6,909 bases of DNA, from NCBI GenBank assembly GCA_902793875.1, contig CADBFL010000093.1:1-6909 (forward strand), written 5' to 3'. Shown here in pieces: positions 1 through 6,054 of this stretch (the stretch's first letter is position 1; every line of letters begins with the position of its first letter). A program made the position numbers and the translations under genes. Under the pieces are notes generated by a model, which made no database searches, was not told the origin of the DNA, and saw nothing but the letters and a program-made list of their open reading frames with translations. Source of the DNA: an uncultured Eubacteriales bacterium (GTDB taxonomy: Bacteria; Bacillota; Clostridia; Peptostreptococcales; Anaerovoracaceae).

Positions 1-527
1 CGGATATCATCTTCAGGATACGGCGGCTCCCCGGGCTTTGCCGGCGCCGGCACCGCGGTGATGATCTCGCACGCGAACCTGCCTTCTTCCGCCAGGATGT
101 CCGATTCTATGTCCCAGCCGCTGACATGCAGCCAGTACCTGAGAGCTCCGGAGTGTTTTCTCGGCTGCAGTATGAGCCTTTTGAAGCTGCGGCTCTTTAC
201 CGTGTCCGCGTCCAGTATGCCGGCGATGGTATGACCTCCGAGCCCTCCTATGATGATCTCATCCACCTCTCCGGCTCCTATCGTCTCAAGTCCGTCGCCG
301 ATCCTGAAATCTTCGTCTCTGACTCTGTCAGCGAGTCCGCACTGCCTGAACGTCTCTTTTGCCTTTGCGAGCGATCCTGCGGATATGTCGGACATTATGA
401 CGCGCGGACTTATGCCGTTCCTTATCAAAAGCATCGGGACGTATCCGTGATCCGTCCCGATATCTGCTGCCGTATCTCCCGTGATGACGCTGTCTGCCAG
501 CGCGTATATCCTTTTGCTGAGTCTCAT
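1..527 (-). CDS. trmK: TrmK, tRNA (adenine(22)-N1)-methyltransferase, 3' end cut off by window edge
   Basis: SAM-dependent class I methyltransferase that methylates N1 of A22 in the tRNA D-loop; cytosolic. 175 codons are visible; the family is usually about 220-240 residues, so roughly 50-60 C-terminal residues lie beyond the edge. Seen: an N-terminal MRLSKRIYALAD helix, the SAM-binding motif ADIGTDHGYVP (residues 21-31, with D26 in the TDH motif that is probably catalytic in this family), an acidic motif II around SDISAGSLAKA (46-56), the IIIGGLGG motif (91-98, usually GMGG) and LILQP (118-122, usually followed by N, here R). The start is fixed: the rpoD stop TAG (551-549) is in the same frame and the only start codon after it is ATG at 527-525. 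Ribosome binding is weak (GGAA at 536-533, 5 nt before ATG). It follows rpoD by 21 nt, as in many Firmicutes, where a Nif3/DUF34 gene often comes next. Family assignment is strong; enzyme activity is inferred. Confidence 0.93.
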   Translation of the reverse strand, partial: MRLSKRIYALADSVITGDTAADIGTDHGYVPMLLIRNGISPRVIMSDISAGSLAKAKETFRQCGLADRVRDEDFRIGDGLETIGAGEVDEIIIGGLGGHTIAGILDADTVKSRSFKRLILQPRKHSGALRYWLHVSGWDIESDILAEEGRFACEIITAVPAPAKPGEPPYPEDDI

Positions 528-548
528 CGGTATTCCGGCCTTGGTTCC

Positions 549-1799
549 CTACTCGAGGTAATCCTTGAGCTTCTTGCTGCGGCTTGGGTGTCTGAGTTTT
601 CTGAGCGCCTTGGCCTCGATCTGACGTATCCTCTCGCGGGTAACGTTGAACTCCCTGCCGACTTCTTCGAGAGTGCGGGGACGTCCGTCATCGAGTCCGA
701 ATCTGAGTATAAGCACCTTTTTCTCTCTCTCGCTCAGAGTGTCGAGGACTTCGCGGAGCTGCTTCTGGAGCATGGAATATGCGGCCGCATCGACAGGCGA
801 AGGTATGTCCTCGTCCGGGATGAAGTCGCCGAGGTGGCTGTCCTCCTCTTCGCCGATCGGCGTCTCGAGCGATACAGGATCCTGGCTGATCTTCTTGATC
901 TCTCTGACCTTTTCGACCGAGATGCCCATCTCCTTCGCGATCTCTTCGCTGGTCGGCTCTCTCCCGTACTCCTGCAGGAGCTGTCTGGATATCCTGATCA
1001 GCTTGTTGATGGTCTCGACCATGTGGACAGGTATGCGGATCGTCCTCGCCTGGTCGGCGATCGACCTTGTGATGGCCTGCCTGATCCACCATGTCGCATA
1101 TGTGCTGAATTTGTATCCCTTGGTGTAGTCGAATTTCTCGACCGCCTTGATGAGTCCGAGGTTGCCCTCCTGTATGAGATCGAGGAACGAAAGACCTCTG
1201 TTGAGGTATCTTCTCGCTATGGATACCACGAGCCTCAGGTTGGACTCGCAGAGTTTCTTCTTGGCTTCCTCATCACCCTGCTCGATACGGATGGCGAGCT
1301 CGCGCTCCTCCTCGGCAGTCAGAAGAGGCACCTTTCCGATCTCCTTGAAGTACATCCTTACAGGATCGTCGGTCGGGATGTTCTTCGCCGCATCAGTGAC
1401 TTCGATCTCACCGGACGATTTGATGACTACTCCGCTTTTCTTTTCGTCCTCTTCGTCGTTGATGATATCGTCGCCCTCCATCTCCATCTCGAGGATCTCA
1501 TCATCATCGACGTCATCGTCTTCAAGCTCGATCGAGGTCGGTTCTCTGGTCTCGACTATGCTGACGTTCTTGCTCTCGACAAGGTCGTAGATCTCTTCGA
1601 GAGTCTCCTTGTCGGGAGTCACATCCGAGAGCATGGAGTTTATCTCGGAATACGTGACCTCATTGCCCGTGAGCTTTGCAGTCTCGACTATCGAGTTCGC
1701 AAGCTCTTCAGCCCTGGATACTTCGGCGTGGACTTCCTTTTCGTCATCGTCATAGATGTCGTCCATTTGCTTGATTGAATTCTTTACATCTTCAGGCAT
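549..1799 (-). CDS. rpoD: RNA polymerase primary sigma factor RpoD (SigA)
   Basis: Group-1 housekeeping sigma factor, 416 aa, which directs RNA polymerase to -10/-35 promoters. Domains in order: region 1.1 (about 35-83, with TYSEINSML and LEEIYDLVE), a very acidic linker (91-119), region 1.2 (DPVRMYFKEIGKVPLL, 145-160), region 2 (about 185-255, with ESNLRLVVSIARRY, FLDLIQEGNLGL, the 2.3 segment TKGYKFSTYATWWIRQAI and 2.4 ITRSIADQARTIR), region 3 (256-335), and region 4 (about 340-412) with the -35-reading helix-turn-helix VGREFNVTRERIRQIEAKAL (380-399) and the usual end RHPSRSKKLKDYLE. The length suits Firmicutes SigA, without the large insertion seen in proteobacterial RpoD. The start is supported by GGAGG at 1811-1807, 7 nt before ATG. 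That ATG shares one base with the dnaG stop (TAATG), which suggests translational coupling to primase. All promoter-contact motifs are intact. Essentially certain. Confidence 0.99.
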   Translation of the reverse strand: MPEDVKNSIKQMDDIYDDDEKEVHAEVSRAEELANSIVETAKLTGNEVTYSEINSMLSDVTPDKETLEEIYDLVESKNVSIVETREPTSIELEDDDVDDDEILEMEMEGDDIINDEEDEKKSGVVIKSSGEIEVTDAAKNIPTDDPVRMYFKEIGKVPLLTAEEERELAIRIEQGDEEAKKKLCESNLRLVVSIARRYLNRGLSFLDLIQEGNLGLIKAVEKFDYTKGYKFSTYATWWIRQAITRSIADQARTIRIPVHMVETINKLIRISRQLLQEYGREPTSEEIAKEMGISVEKVREIKKISQDPVSLETPIGEEEDSHLGDFIPDEDIPSPVDAAAYSMLQKQLREVLDTLSEREKKVLILRFGLDDGRPRTLEEVGREFNVTRERIRQIEAKALRKLRHPSRSKKLKDYLE

Positions 1800-3589
1800 T
1801 ATCTTTCCTCCATTGTGTTTTTGATGAGTTCATCGAGTTCCATGAGGCGTGCCGCGAGTCTTTCAACTTCATCGGTCCTTCCCATCTTTTCGGCTACCGC
1901 TATATTGTTCGTGACCTCCGCCTTCTCGTCCCGGTATCTTCCCTGCAGGTACCCTGCCTTCGTCTCTCTGTAGAAGGCCTCATCATCGGGTCCCGTCTGT
2001 ATCGATGCAAGCTGCCCCGCGAACGCGGCTTCTTCATCAGGATCGAGCGCTTCGAATATCTTTTCTTTTTCTATCCCGTGGACCGACGACGCGTCATCAG
2101 CGAAGGCCGATTCTTCAACGAGCAGTATCTTATTCGTAAGCGCGCCTCTGAATTCGATGCCGTCATCCCTGAAGCGCTTCAGATATCTCGGATCGTGCAT
2201 GGCCAGTATCACGAAGGCCATCTCAAGCCTTTCGTAATATCCCGTGTCGAGAGACTTCTTTGCCGTCTCCCTGACTGCCCGCTCGCTTCTCAGACCGGAC
2301 TGTCTGTTCCCGGGCTGCCGCCCTCTGCCGCCGGTCTGCACGGCCATGCTTATCGCATGCTCGGATATGCCGAACTCTTCGGAAAGCTTCCGTGTATACA
2401 TGTCGAGCTCGACCGGTCCGAGTTCTGCGAGTATGGGGACGACTCGCTCGATATATTCGAGCACGTCCCTGTCGTTTGTCAGATCAAAGCCCCGCCTGGC
2501 AAGCCTGAGCTTGTAGTCGGCCGCGGGCACGGCGTCGTCGGCAAGCTTCAGAAAATCCTCCTTGCCGTGGGCTTTTATGAAGTCGTCGGGGTCCTTGCCG
2601 TCGGTGACTGTCAGCACTCTCGGCTTGCCGCCCGCATCGCTTATAACGTCTATTCCCCTCAGAGCGGCGTTTATCCCGGCCGCATCCGAGTCGTAGGAAA
2701 GAACGATATTCTTCGTGTATCTGCACAGCAGTCTTGCCTGGTTCGGAGTCAGAGCCGTTCCCAGCGAAGCTGCTGCGTTCTTCACGCCGTTCTGGTATAA
2801 AGAGATCATGTCCATGTAGCCTTCGACGATTATGGCTCTGTCTTCTCTGTCGATCTCTTTTCTGGTGAGGTTCAGTCCGAAGAGATTGTTCTTCTTGAGA
2901 AATATCTCGCTCTCGGGCGAATTGAGGTATTTCGGTTTGTAGTCGCCTATGGCGCGTCCCCCGAAGCCGATCACCCTGTCCTGCGTGCTGATGATCGGAA
3001 ACATCACCCTGTCCCTGAACTTGTCGTACAGACCGCCCCTGCCGCTGTTGGCCAGTCCCAGTTTGAGCATGTCCTCATCGCTGACTCCCTCGTTTCTGAG
3101 GAAGTCGACAAGAGCATGTCCCGACGGAGGAGCATAGCCGAGGCCGAATGCAGTTATCGTTTCTTTTGAAAGCCCGCGGCTTTTCAGGTATGCAAGACCT
3201 TTGTTTCCCTTTACGCCGAGCGAGTTGTAAAAGAATCTCGCGGCCTTCGCGTTTATGCCGTGGTATTTGTCGTAGTCTATCTTCGGCCCGCTCGTTCTTC
3301 TCTCGGGCAGCTTTATGCCGTTCTCATTCGCGAGCTTTTCGACCGCCTCCATGAACGGCAGCTTATAGTACTCTGACACGAAGCTTATGACATCGCCCGA
3401 CTTGCCGCATCCGAAGCAGTGATAGAACTGCCTGCCCTCGTTGACGCTGAACGACGGGGTCTTCTCGGAGTGGAACGGGCACAGCCCCATGTATCCCGAG
3501 CCCGACCTTTTGAGAGCGACTTCGCGGCCTATGACGTCCACTATGTTGATGCGCGCTTTTAATTCATCTGTGAAGTTGTCATACGCCAT
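1799..3589 (-). CDS. dnaG: DNA primase DnaG
   Basis: Synthesises RNA primers for lagging-strand replication, working with the replicative helicase. 596 aa, close to B. subtilis DnaG (about 600). Domains: the N-terminal CHCC zinc-binding domain with C37, H40, C58 and C61 (GLCPFHSEKTPSF, then FYHCFGCGKSGD); the RNA polymerase core with FRDRVMFPI (191-199), IGFGGRAIGD (207-216) and PKYLNSPE (219-226); the TOPRIM domain with IVEGYMD (254-260, E256), SLGTALTP (275-282), the metal-binding SYDSDAAG (298-305, D300 and D302) and DGKDPDDF (330-337); a linker rich in Gly, Arg and Gln (about 419-445); and a helical C-terminal helicase-interacting domain (about 450-596), which is the variable part. All expected metal and zinc residues are present. 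The ATG lies 3 nt after the dgt stop, with GGAGG at 3606-3602 (12 nt upstream, rather far), so coupling to dgt is likely. The stop overlaps the rpoD start. Confidence 0.99.
   Translation of the reverse strand: MAYDNFTDELKARINIVDVIGREVALKRSGSGYMGLCPFHSEKTPSFSVNEGRQFYHCFGCGKSGDVISFVSEYYKLPFMEAVEKLANENGIKLPERRTSGPKIDYDKYHGINAKAARFFYNSLGVKGNKGLAYLKSRGLSKETITAFGLGYAPPSGHALVDFLRNEGVSDEDMLKLGLANSGRGGLYDKFRDRVMFPIISTQDRVIGFGGRAIGDYKPKYLNSPESEIFLKKNNLFGLNLTRKEIDREDRAIIVEGYMDMISLYQNGVKNAAASLGTALTPNQARLLCRYTKNIVLSYDSDAAGINAALRGIDVISDAGGKPRVLTVTDGKDPDDFIKAHGKEDFLKLADDAVPAADYKLRLARRGFDLTNDRDVLEYIERVVPILAELGPVELDMYTRKLSEEFGISEHAISMAVQTGGRGRQPGNRQSGLRSERAVRETAKKSLDTGYYERLEMAFVILAMHDPRYLKRFRDDGIEFRGALTNKILLVEESAFADDASSVHGIEKEKIFEALDPDEEAAFAGQLASIQTGPDDEAFYRETKAGYLQGRYRDEKAEVTNNIAVAEKMGRTDEVERLAARLMELDELIKNTMEER
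1807..1811 (-). promoter_or_regulatory. Shine-Dalgarno of rpoD, inside the end of dnaG
   Basis: The minus strand reads GGAGG, then 7 nt, then ATG at 1799. This is the best ribosome-binding site on the minus strand and lies within the last codons of dnaG (ATG GAG GAA AGA TAA). It decides the rpoD start and allows rpoD to be translated both by re-initiation after dnaG and by independent loading. Confidence 0.85.
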
Positions 3590-3592
3590 TGC

Positions 3593-4609
3593 CTAAAACT
3601 GCCTCCATCCCTGCGGCACGAAGAGTTTCTCGTACATCTCGAGCGCATATCTGTCTGTCATTCCCGCGATCCAGTCCTTAACGGCGGCGTGAGTACCTTC
3701 TTCTTCCTGCACGGTCCTGTATATGCCCTGGATCTCGTCAGGATGAGCGAGGAAATATTCGTAAAGCGAGGTGATTACCTTCTCGACCTTGTCGAGATCG
3801 GATGTCGTCCGCACATCCGGCGAATGGTACACGTTCCTGAAGAGGAACGACCTGAGATCAAGCAGCGCTTCGCTGAATTCAGGCGAGAGCTCTACCGTGT
3901 CCTTTCCCTCGCTGTTTGCGCACAAATCGACAATGAGATTGTTGATGCGGTCGCTGTGAGTGAACCCGAGCACCTCAAGGTCTTTTTGCGGAAGGTCGTC
4001 AGGCGTGAAAATGCCGCTTCTGACGGCGTCGTCTATGTCATGGTTGACGTACGCGATCCTGTCGCATATCTTGACTGTCTGCCCCTCGAGAGTCGCCGGT
4101 CTGACCGGGCCTCTGTGGTTCAGTATGCCGTCTCTCACCTCGTAAGTAAGGTTCAGTCCTCTTCTCTTGGATGTCTCCTCGAGCAGATCGACCGTCCTGA
4201 GACTCTGCTCGTTATGCGAGAATCCCCCCGGATGTATGCTGTTGAGCACCTTTTCGCCCACATGTCCGAACGGGGTATGTCCGAGGTCGTGGCCTAAGGC
4301 GATAGCCTCCGTAAGATCTGCATTGTATGCGAGCATCCCTGCCACGGTGCGGGATATCTGAGCCACCTCGAGCGTGTGCGTGAGTCTTGTGCGGTAATGA
4401 TCGGTCTCCGGCGCCAGAAACACCTGCGTCTTATGGATGAGACGCCTGAACGCCTTGGAATGGATTATCCGGTCTCTGTCCCTCTGATATACCGTCCTGA
4501 ATGCGCACTGTTCTTCGTCGAAGACCCTGCCTTTTGAATCGGCGGCCTTCGAAGCAAGCGGCGAAAGGATCTCGTATTCCCTTTTTTCTGCGTCTTCTCT
4601 ATAGATCAC
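3593..4609 (-). CDS. dgt: dGTPase-like HD-domain dNTP triphosphohydrolase
   Basis: Family known to hydrolyse dGTP or other dNTPs to deoxynucleoside plus triphosphate; cytosolic, and affects the dNTP pool. 338 aa, the length of the shorter Dgt-like type. Seen: the family start LSPLASKAADSKGR (15-28), FRTVYQRDRDRIIHSKAFRRL (about 37-57), KTQVF (60-64), and the HD metal site with RTRLTHTLEV (H78), LGHDLGHTPFGH (H107, D108) and ICDRIAYVNHDIDDA (181-195, D183 the probable fourth ligand). The HD residues are intact, so it should be active; whether it prefers dGTP cannot be read from sequence. The start codon is GTG (4609-4607): an in-frame TAA lies just upstream (4621-4619), and no other start codon fits the conserved N-terminus. 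I see no Shine-Dalgarno in the 21-nt gap after the previous gene. It is followed 3 nt later by dnaG, a common clostridial arrangement. Confidence 0.95.
   Translation of the reverse strand: MIYREDAEKREYEILSPLASKAADSKGRVFDEEQCAFRTVYQRDRDRIIHSKAFRRLIHKTQVFLAPETDHYRTRLTHTLEVAQISRTVAGMLAYNADLTEAIALGHDLGHTPFGHVGEKVLNSIHPGGFSHNEQSLRTVDLLEETSKRRGLNLTYEVRDGILNHRGPVRPATLEGQTVKICDRIAYVNHDIDDAVRSGIFTPDDLPQKDLEVLGFTHSDRINNLIVDLCANSEGKDTVELSPEFSEALLDLRSFLFRNVYHSPDVRTTSDLDKVEKVITSLYEYFLAHPDEIQGIYRTVQEEEGTHAAVKDWIAGMTDRYALEMYEKLFVPQGWRQF
3602..3606 (-). promoter_or_regulatory. Probable Shine-Dalgarno of dnaG, inside the end of dgt
   Basis: The minus strand reads GGAGG within the last codons of dgt, 12 nt before the dnaG ATG. 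The spacing is longer than ideal, so translation of dnaG may depend partly on ribosomes finishing dgt, whose stop TAG is only 3 nt before the ATG. Confidence 0.5.
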
Positions 4610-4630
4610 TGATAATATTTATCGGTATAC

Positions 4631-5179
4631 TTATTCGTTCTCTTCCGTTTTCTGTTCCGGAGCGCTCTGCGCTGCGAGCATGTCCGCGATCCTGACGTCA
4701 TAGCCGTCGAGGCCGTAGTCAAGAGCGAGCCTGAAATCGTGGTCCGCATCCTCTCCGAGCAGCTTTGCCGCCGCTATGTCGTATCTGGCGTCCCTGACGC
4801 TGAGCTCATTGCCGCTGAGCCTGTCGAAAACGTTCAGATCGTGTACATACCATTTGCGGAACTTCGATATTTCCGACGCGAGAGCAGATATGTCTTCGGC
4901 GGTCATGCCGTCATATATCATTCCTTCGAACGCTCTTCTTATGGAATCGACAGTTATGTACATCTCAGTCTCGTGTTCCGGAATATGATCGAGGAACGCC
5001 TCGAAATACGAGTCGAGATGCTCAGCAAGTTTTTCCTTGTCCACATCCCTGAGAAGGTCCTTTATGAGATTCTCCTCGATGAACTCGTCTTCTTCGAGCA
5101 GCGCTGACAGGTTCTCGTAGAACTTGAATTCACCGGGATCTTCTATGTCCAGTATATTGTAGAATCTGACCTTGTCCAT
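4631..5179 (-). CDS. Unrecognised acidic helical protein, first gene of the dgt-dnaG-rpoD operon
   Basis: I do not recognise this 182-aa protein. It appears soluble: no signal peptide, no membrane segment, no cysteine, one tryptophan (W110). It is rich in Asp and Glu and looks mostly alpha-helical. Landmarks are an acidic stretch LLEEDEFIEENLIKDLLRDVD (about 27-47), HLDSYFEAFLDHIPEHETEMY (about 54-74), KFRKWYVHDLNVFDRLSG (106-123), VRDARYDIAAAKLLGEDADHDFR (about 128-150), and a polar tail ending EQKTEENE. It appears to be a real gene: it fills the space between the divergent promoter region and dgt, its codon use matches its neighbours, and its stop is 21 nt before dgt. The ATG at 5179 is the first in-frame start after the promoter but has no evident Shine-Dalgarno. 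It is not similar to YqxD, a protein encoded near dnaG in Bacillus. A role linked to dNTP metabolism or replication is only a guess from position. Confidence 0.85.
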   Translation of the reverse strand: MDKVRFYNILDIEDPGEFKFYENLSALLEEDEFIEENLIKDLLRDVDKEKLAEHLDSYFEAFLDHIPEHETEMYITVDSIRRAFEGMIYDGMTAEDISALASEISKFRKWYVHDLNVFDRLSGNELSVRDARYDIAAAKLLGEDADHDFRLALDYGLDGYDVRIADMLAAQSAPEQKTEENE

Positions 5180-5211
5180 GTTCGAAACACATTCAATTCG
5201 CTTAGTCTTTG

Positions 5212-5220
5212 TGGTACAAT
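5212..5220 (+). promoter_or_regulatory. Extended -10 promoter for NAD kinase and pseudouridine synthase
   Basis: TGGTACAAT matches TGn plus a -10 with 5 of 6 consensus bases. A weak -35 (TTCAAT, 5192-5197) sits 17 bp upstream. The predicted start near 5227 leaves a leader of about 30 nt that contains the Shine-Dalgarno. An alternative is TTGTGG (5209-5214), 17 bp, TATTAT (5232-5237), which would start transcription almost at the ribosome-binding site and is less attractive. Confidence 0.5.
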
Positions 5221-5232
5221 TTACGAAAGCAT

Positions 5233-5241
5233 ATTATAACA
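5233..5241 (-). promoter_or_regulatory. Extended -10 promoter for the leftward operon
   Basis: The minus strand reads TGTTATAAT, a perfect -10 TATAAT preceded by the TGn extension. A -35 at 17-bp spacing is poor (TTCATT, 5261-5256), which extended -10 promoters tolerate. Transcription would begin near 5226, giving a leader of about 47 nt before the ATG at 5179. It is the only good candidate promoter I found ahead of the five-gene minus-strand series. Confidence 0.6.
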
Positions 5242-5244
5242 CAC

Positions 5245-5248
5245 GGAG
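5245..5248 (+). promoter_or_regulatory. Shine-Dalgarno of NAD kinase
   Basis: GGAG, then 8 nt, then ATG at 5257. It settles the start at 5257 over an in-frame TTG at 5209, which would overlap the promoter elements and add 16 residues ahead of the family's usual N-terminus. Confidence 0.8.
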
Positions 5249-5256
5249 CACTTAAA

Positions 5257-6054
5257 ATGAAGATATACGCATTCTCCAATTTCAAGGATGATTCACGCAA
5301 CGCGCTCAGAGAGCTCAGATCGCTTCTTGATGAATTCGGGTTTGAGATGCTCGACGAGTATTCCGAAGAAGCCGATGTCCTCGCCTGCATCGGAGGCGAC
5401 GGCACTTTCCTGAGCTTTGTTCATAAATGCGGCTTCCCTTCCGCGCCTATAATCGGCATAAACACGGGGCACCTCGGTTTCTTTCAGGAAGCCTCGCCGC
5501 GCAACCTCAGACCGACCCTCGAGTACATCTCAAAAGGCGATTACCATATCCAGAACATAAGGCCGGTGCAGGCAAAGATCATCACCCGGCGCGGGGAATT
5601 CCTCCGCACGGGAATCAACGAGATAGTGGTCAGGGGCCCTTTCTCCCACGCTTCGCATTACGAGATATCCATCGACAACACGAAGATACAGGACTTCTCG
5701 GGAGACGGTCTCATAATATCCACCCCTGTAGGTTCCACCGCATACAACTACTCTCTCGGAGGCTCTCTGGTATCGCCTGAACTCGAAGTGCTGCAGATCA
5801 CTCCTATCGCTCCCATGAGCACCAATGCCTACAGATGCTTCAGATCGAGCATACTCCTCCCTTCGAAAGAGACCATCACGATCTCAGGCACAGGCAGATG
5901 CGAAGGCGGCAATGTCATGGTGTCGTTCGACGGCCGCACCCACGAATTCGGCGGCGTCCTCAGGATAGAGGTGACCGCCTCGGACAAGGAAGTCCACCTG
6001 ATACGCACATCAAAATACGATCACTGGAACAAACTCTCAAGCAAACTTCTCTGA
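5257..6054 (+). CDS. nadK: NAD kinase (ATP-NAD kinase, NadK/PpnK family)
   Basis: Phosphorylates NAD to NADP, the main source of NADP for biosynthesis; cytosolic, usually oligomeric. 265 aa, like the short NadF of B. subtilis (about 266) and shorter than the roughly 290-aa enterobacterial enzyme. Seen: the N-terminal strand MKIYAFSNF, the catalytic and nucleotide-binding motif CIGGDGTFLSF (44-54, D48), GINTGHLGFF (68-77), the NE motif GINEIVV (119-125, N121 and E122), the long family motif from DFSGDGLIISTPVGSTAY onward (146-163, continuing to SLGG at 166-169), and a C-terminal beta domain with ISGTGRCEGGNVMVSFDG. All key residues are intact. It is transcribed divergently from the primase and sigma operon, and its TGA shares a base with the ATG of the next gene, so the two are probably translationally coupled. 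The pairing matches nadF-yjbO in B. subtilis. Confidence 0.98.
   Translation: MKIYAFSNFKDDSRNALRELRSLLDEFGFEMLDEYSEEADVLACIGGDGTFLSFVHKCGFPSAPIIGINTGHLGFFQEASPRNLRPTLEYISKGDYHIQNIRPVQAKIITRRGEFLRTGINEIVVRGPFSHASHYEISIDNTKIQDFSGDGLIISTPVGSTAYNYSLGGSLVSPELEVLQITPIAPMSTNAYRCFRSSILLPSKETITISGTGRCEGGNVMVSFDGRTHEFGGVLRIEVTASDKEVHLIRTSKYDHWNKLSSKLL

Noticed and set aside
126..1778. 550-codon plus-strand open frame opposite trmK and rpoD
   Set aside because: It lies in codon-opposed register to two certain genes, crosses their boundary, has no recognisable domain, and is explained by codon avoidance on the sense strand.
1775..2800. 341-codon plus-strand open frame opposite dnaG
   Set aside because: Shadow of the TOPRIM and C-terminal parts of primase in the opposed register; no ribosome site or family motif.
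4612..4617. TATTAT box on the minus strand just before dgt as a possible -10
   Set aside because: Its predicted start site would fall inside the start of dgt, and no -35 or TGn extension is evident; A/T-rich spacer is the simpler reading.
5209..5256. Upstream TTG start giving a longer NAD kinase
   Set aside because: The extra 16 residues overlap promoter-like sequence and precede the family's usual N-terminus; ATG at 5257 has GGAG at the right distance.
5180..5256. Riboswitch, attenuator or small RNA in the divergent intergenic region
   Set aside because: The leaders are short (about 30 and 47 nt) and I see only a possible 4-bp TTCG/CGAA pairing, no stable hairpin followed by a U-run.
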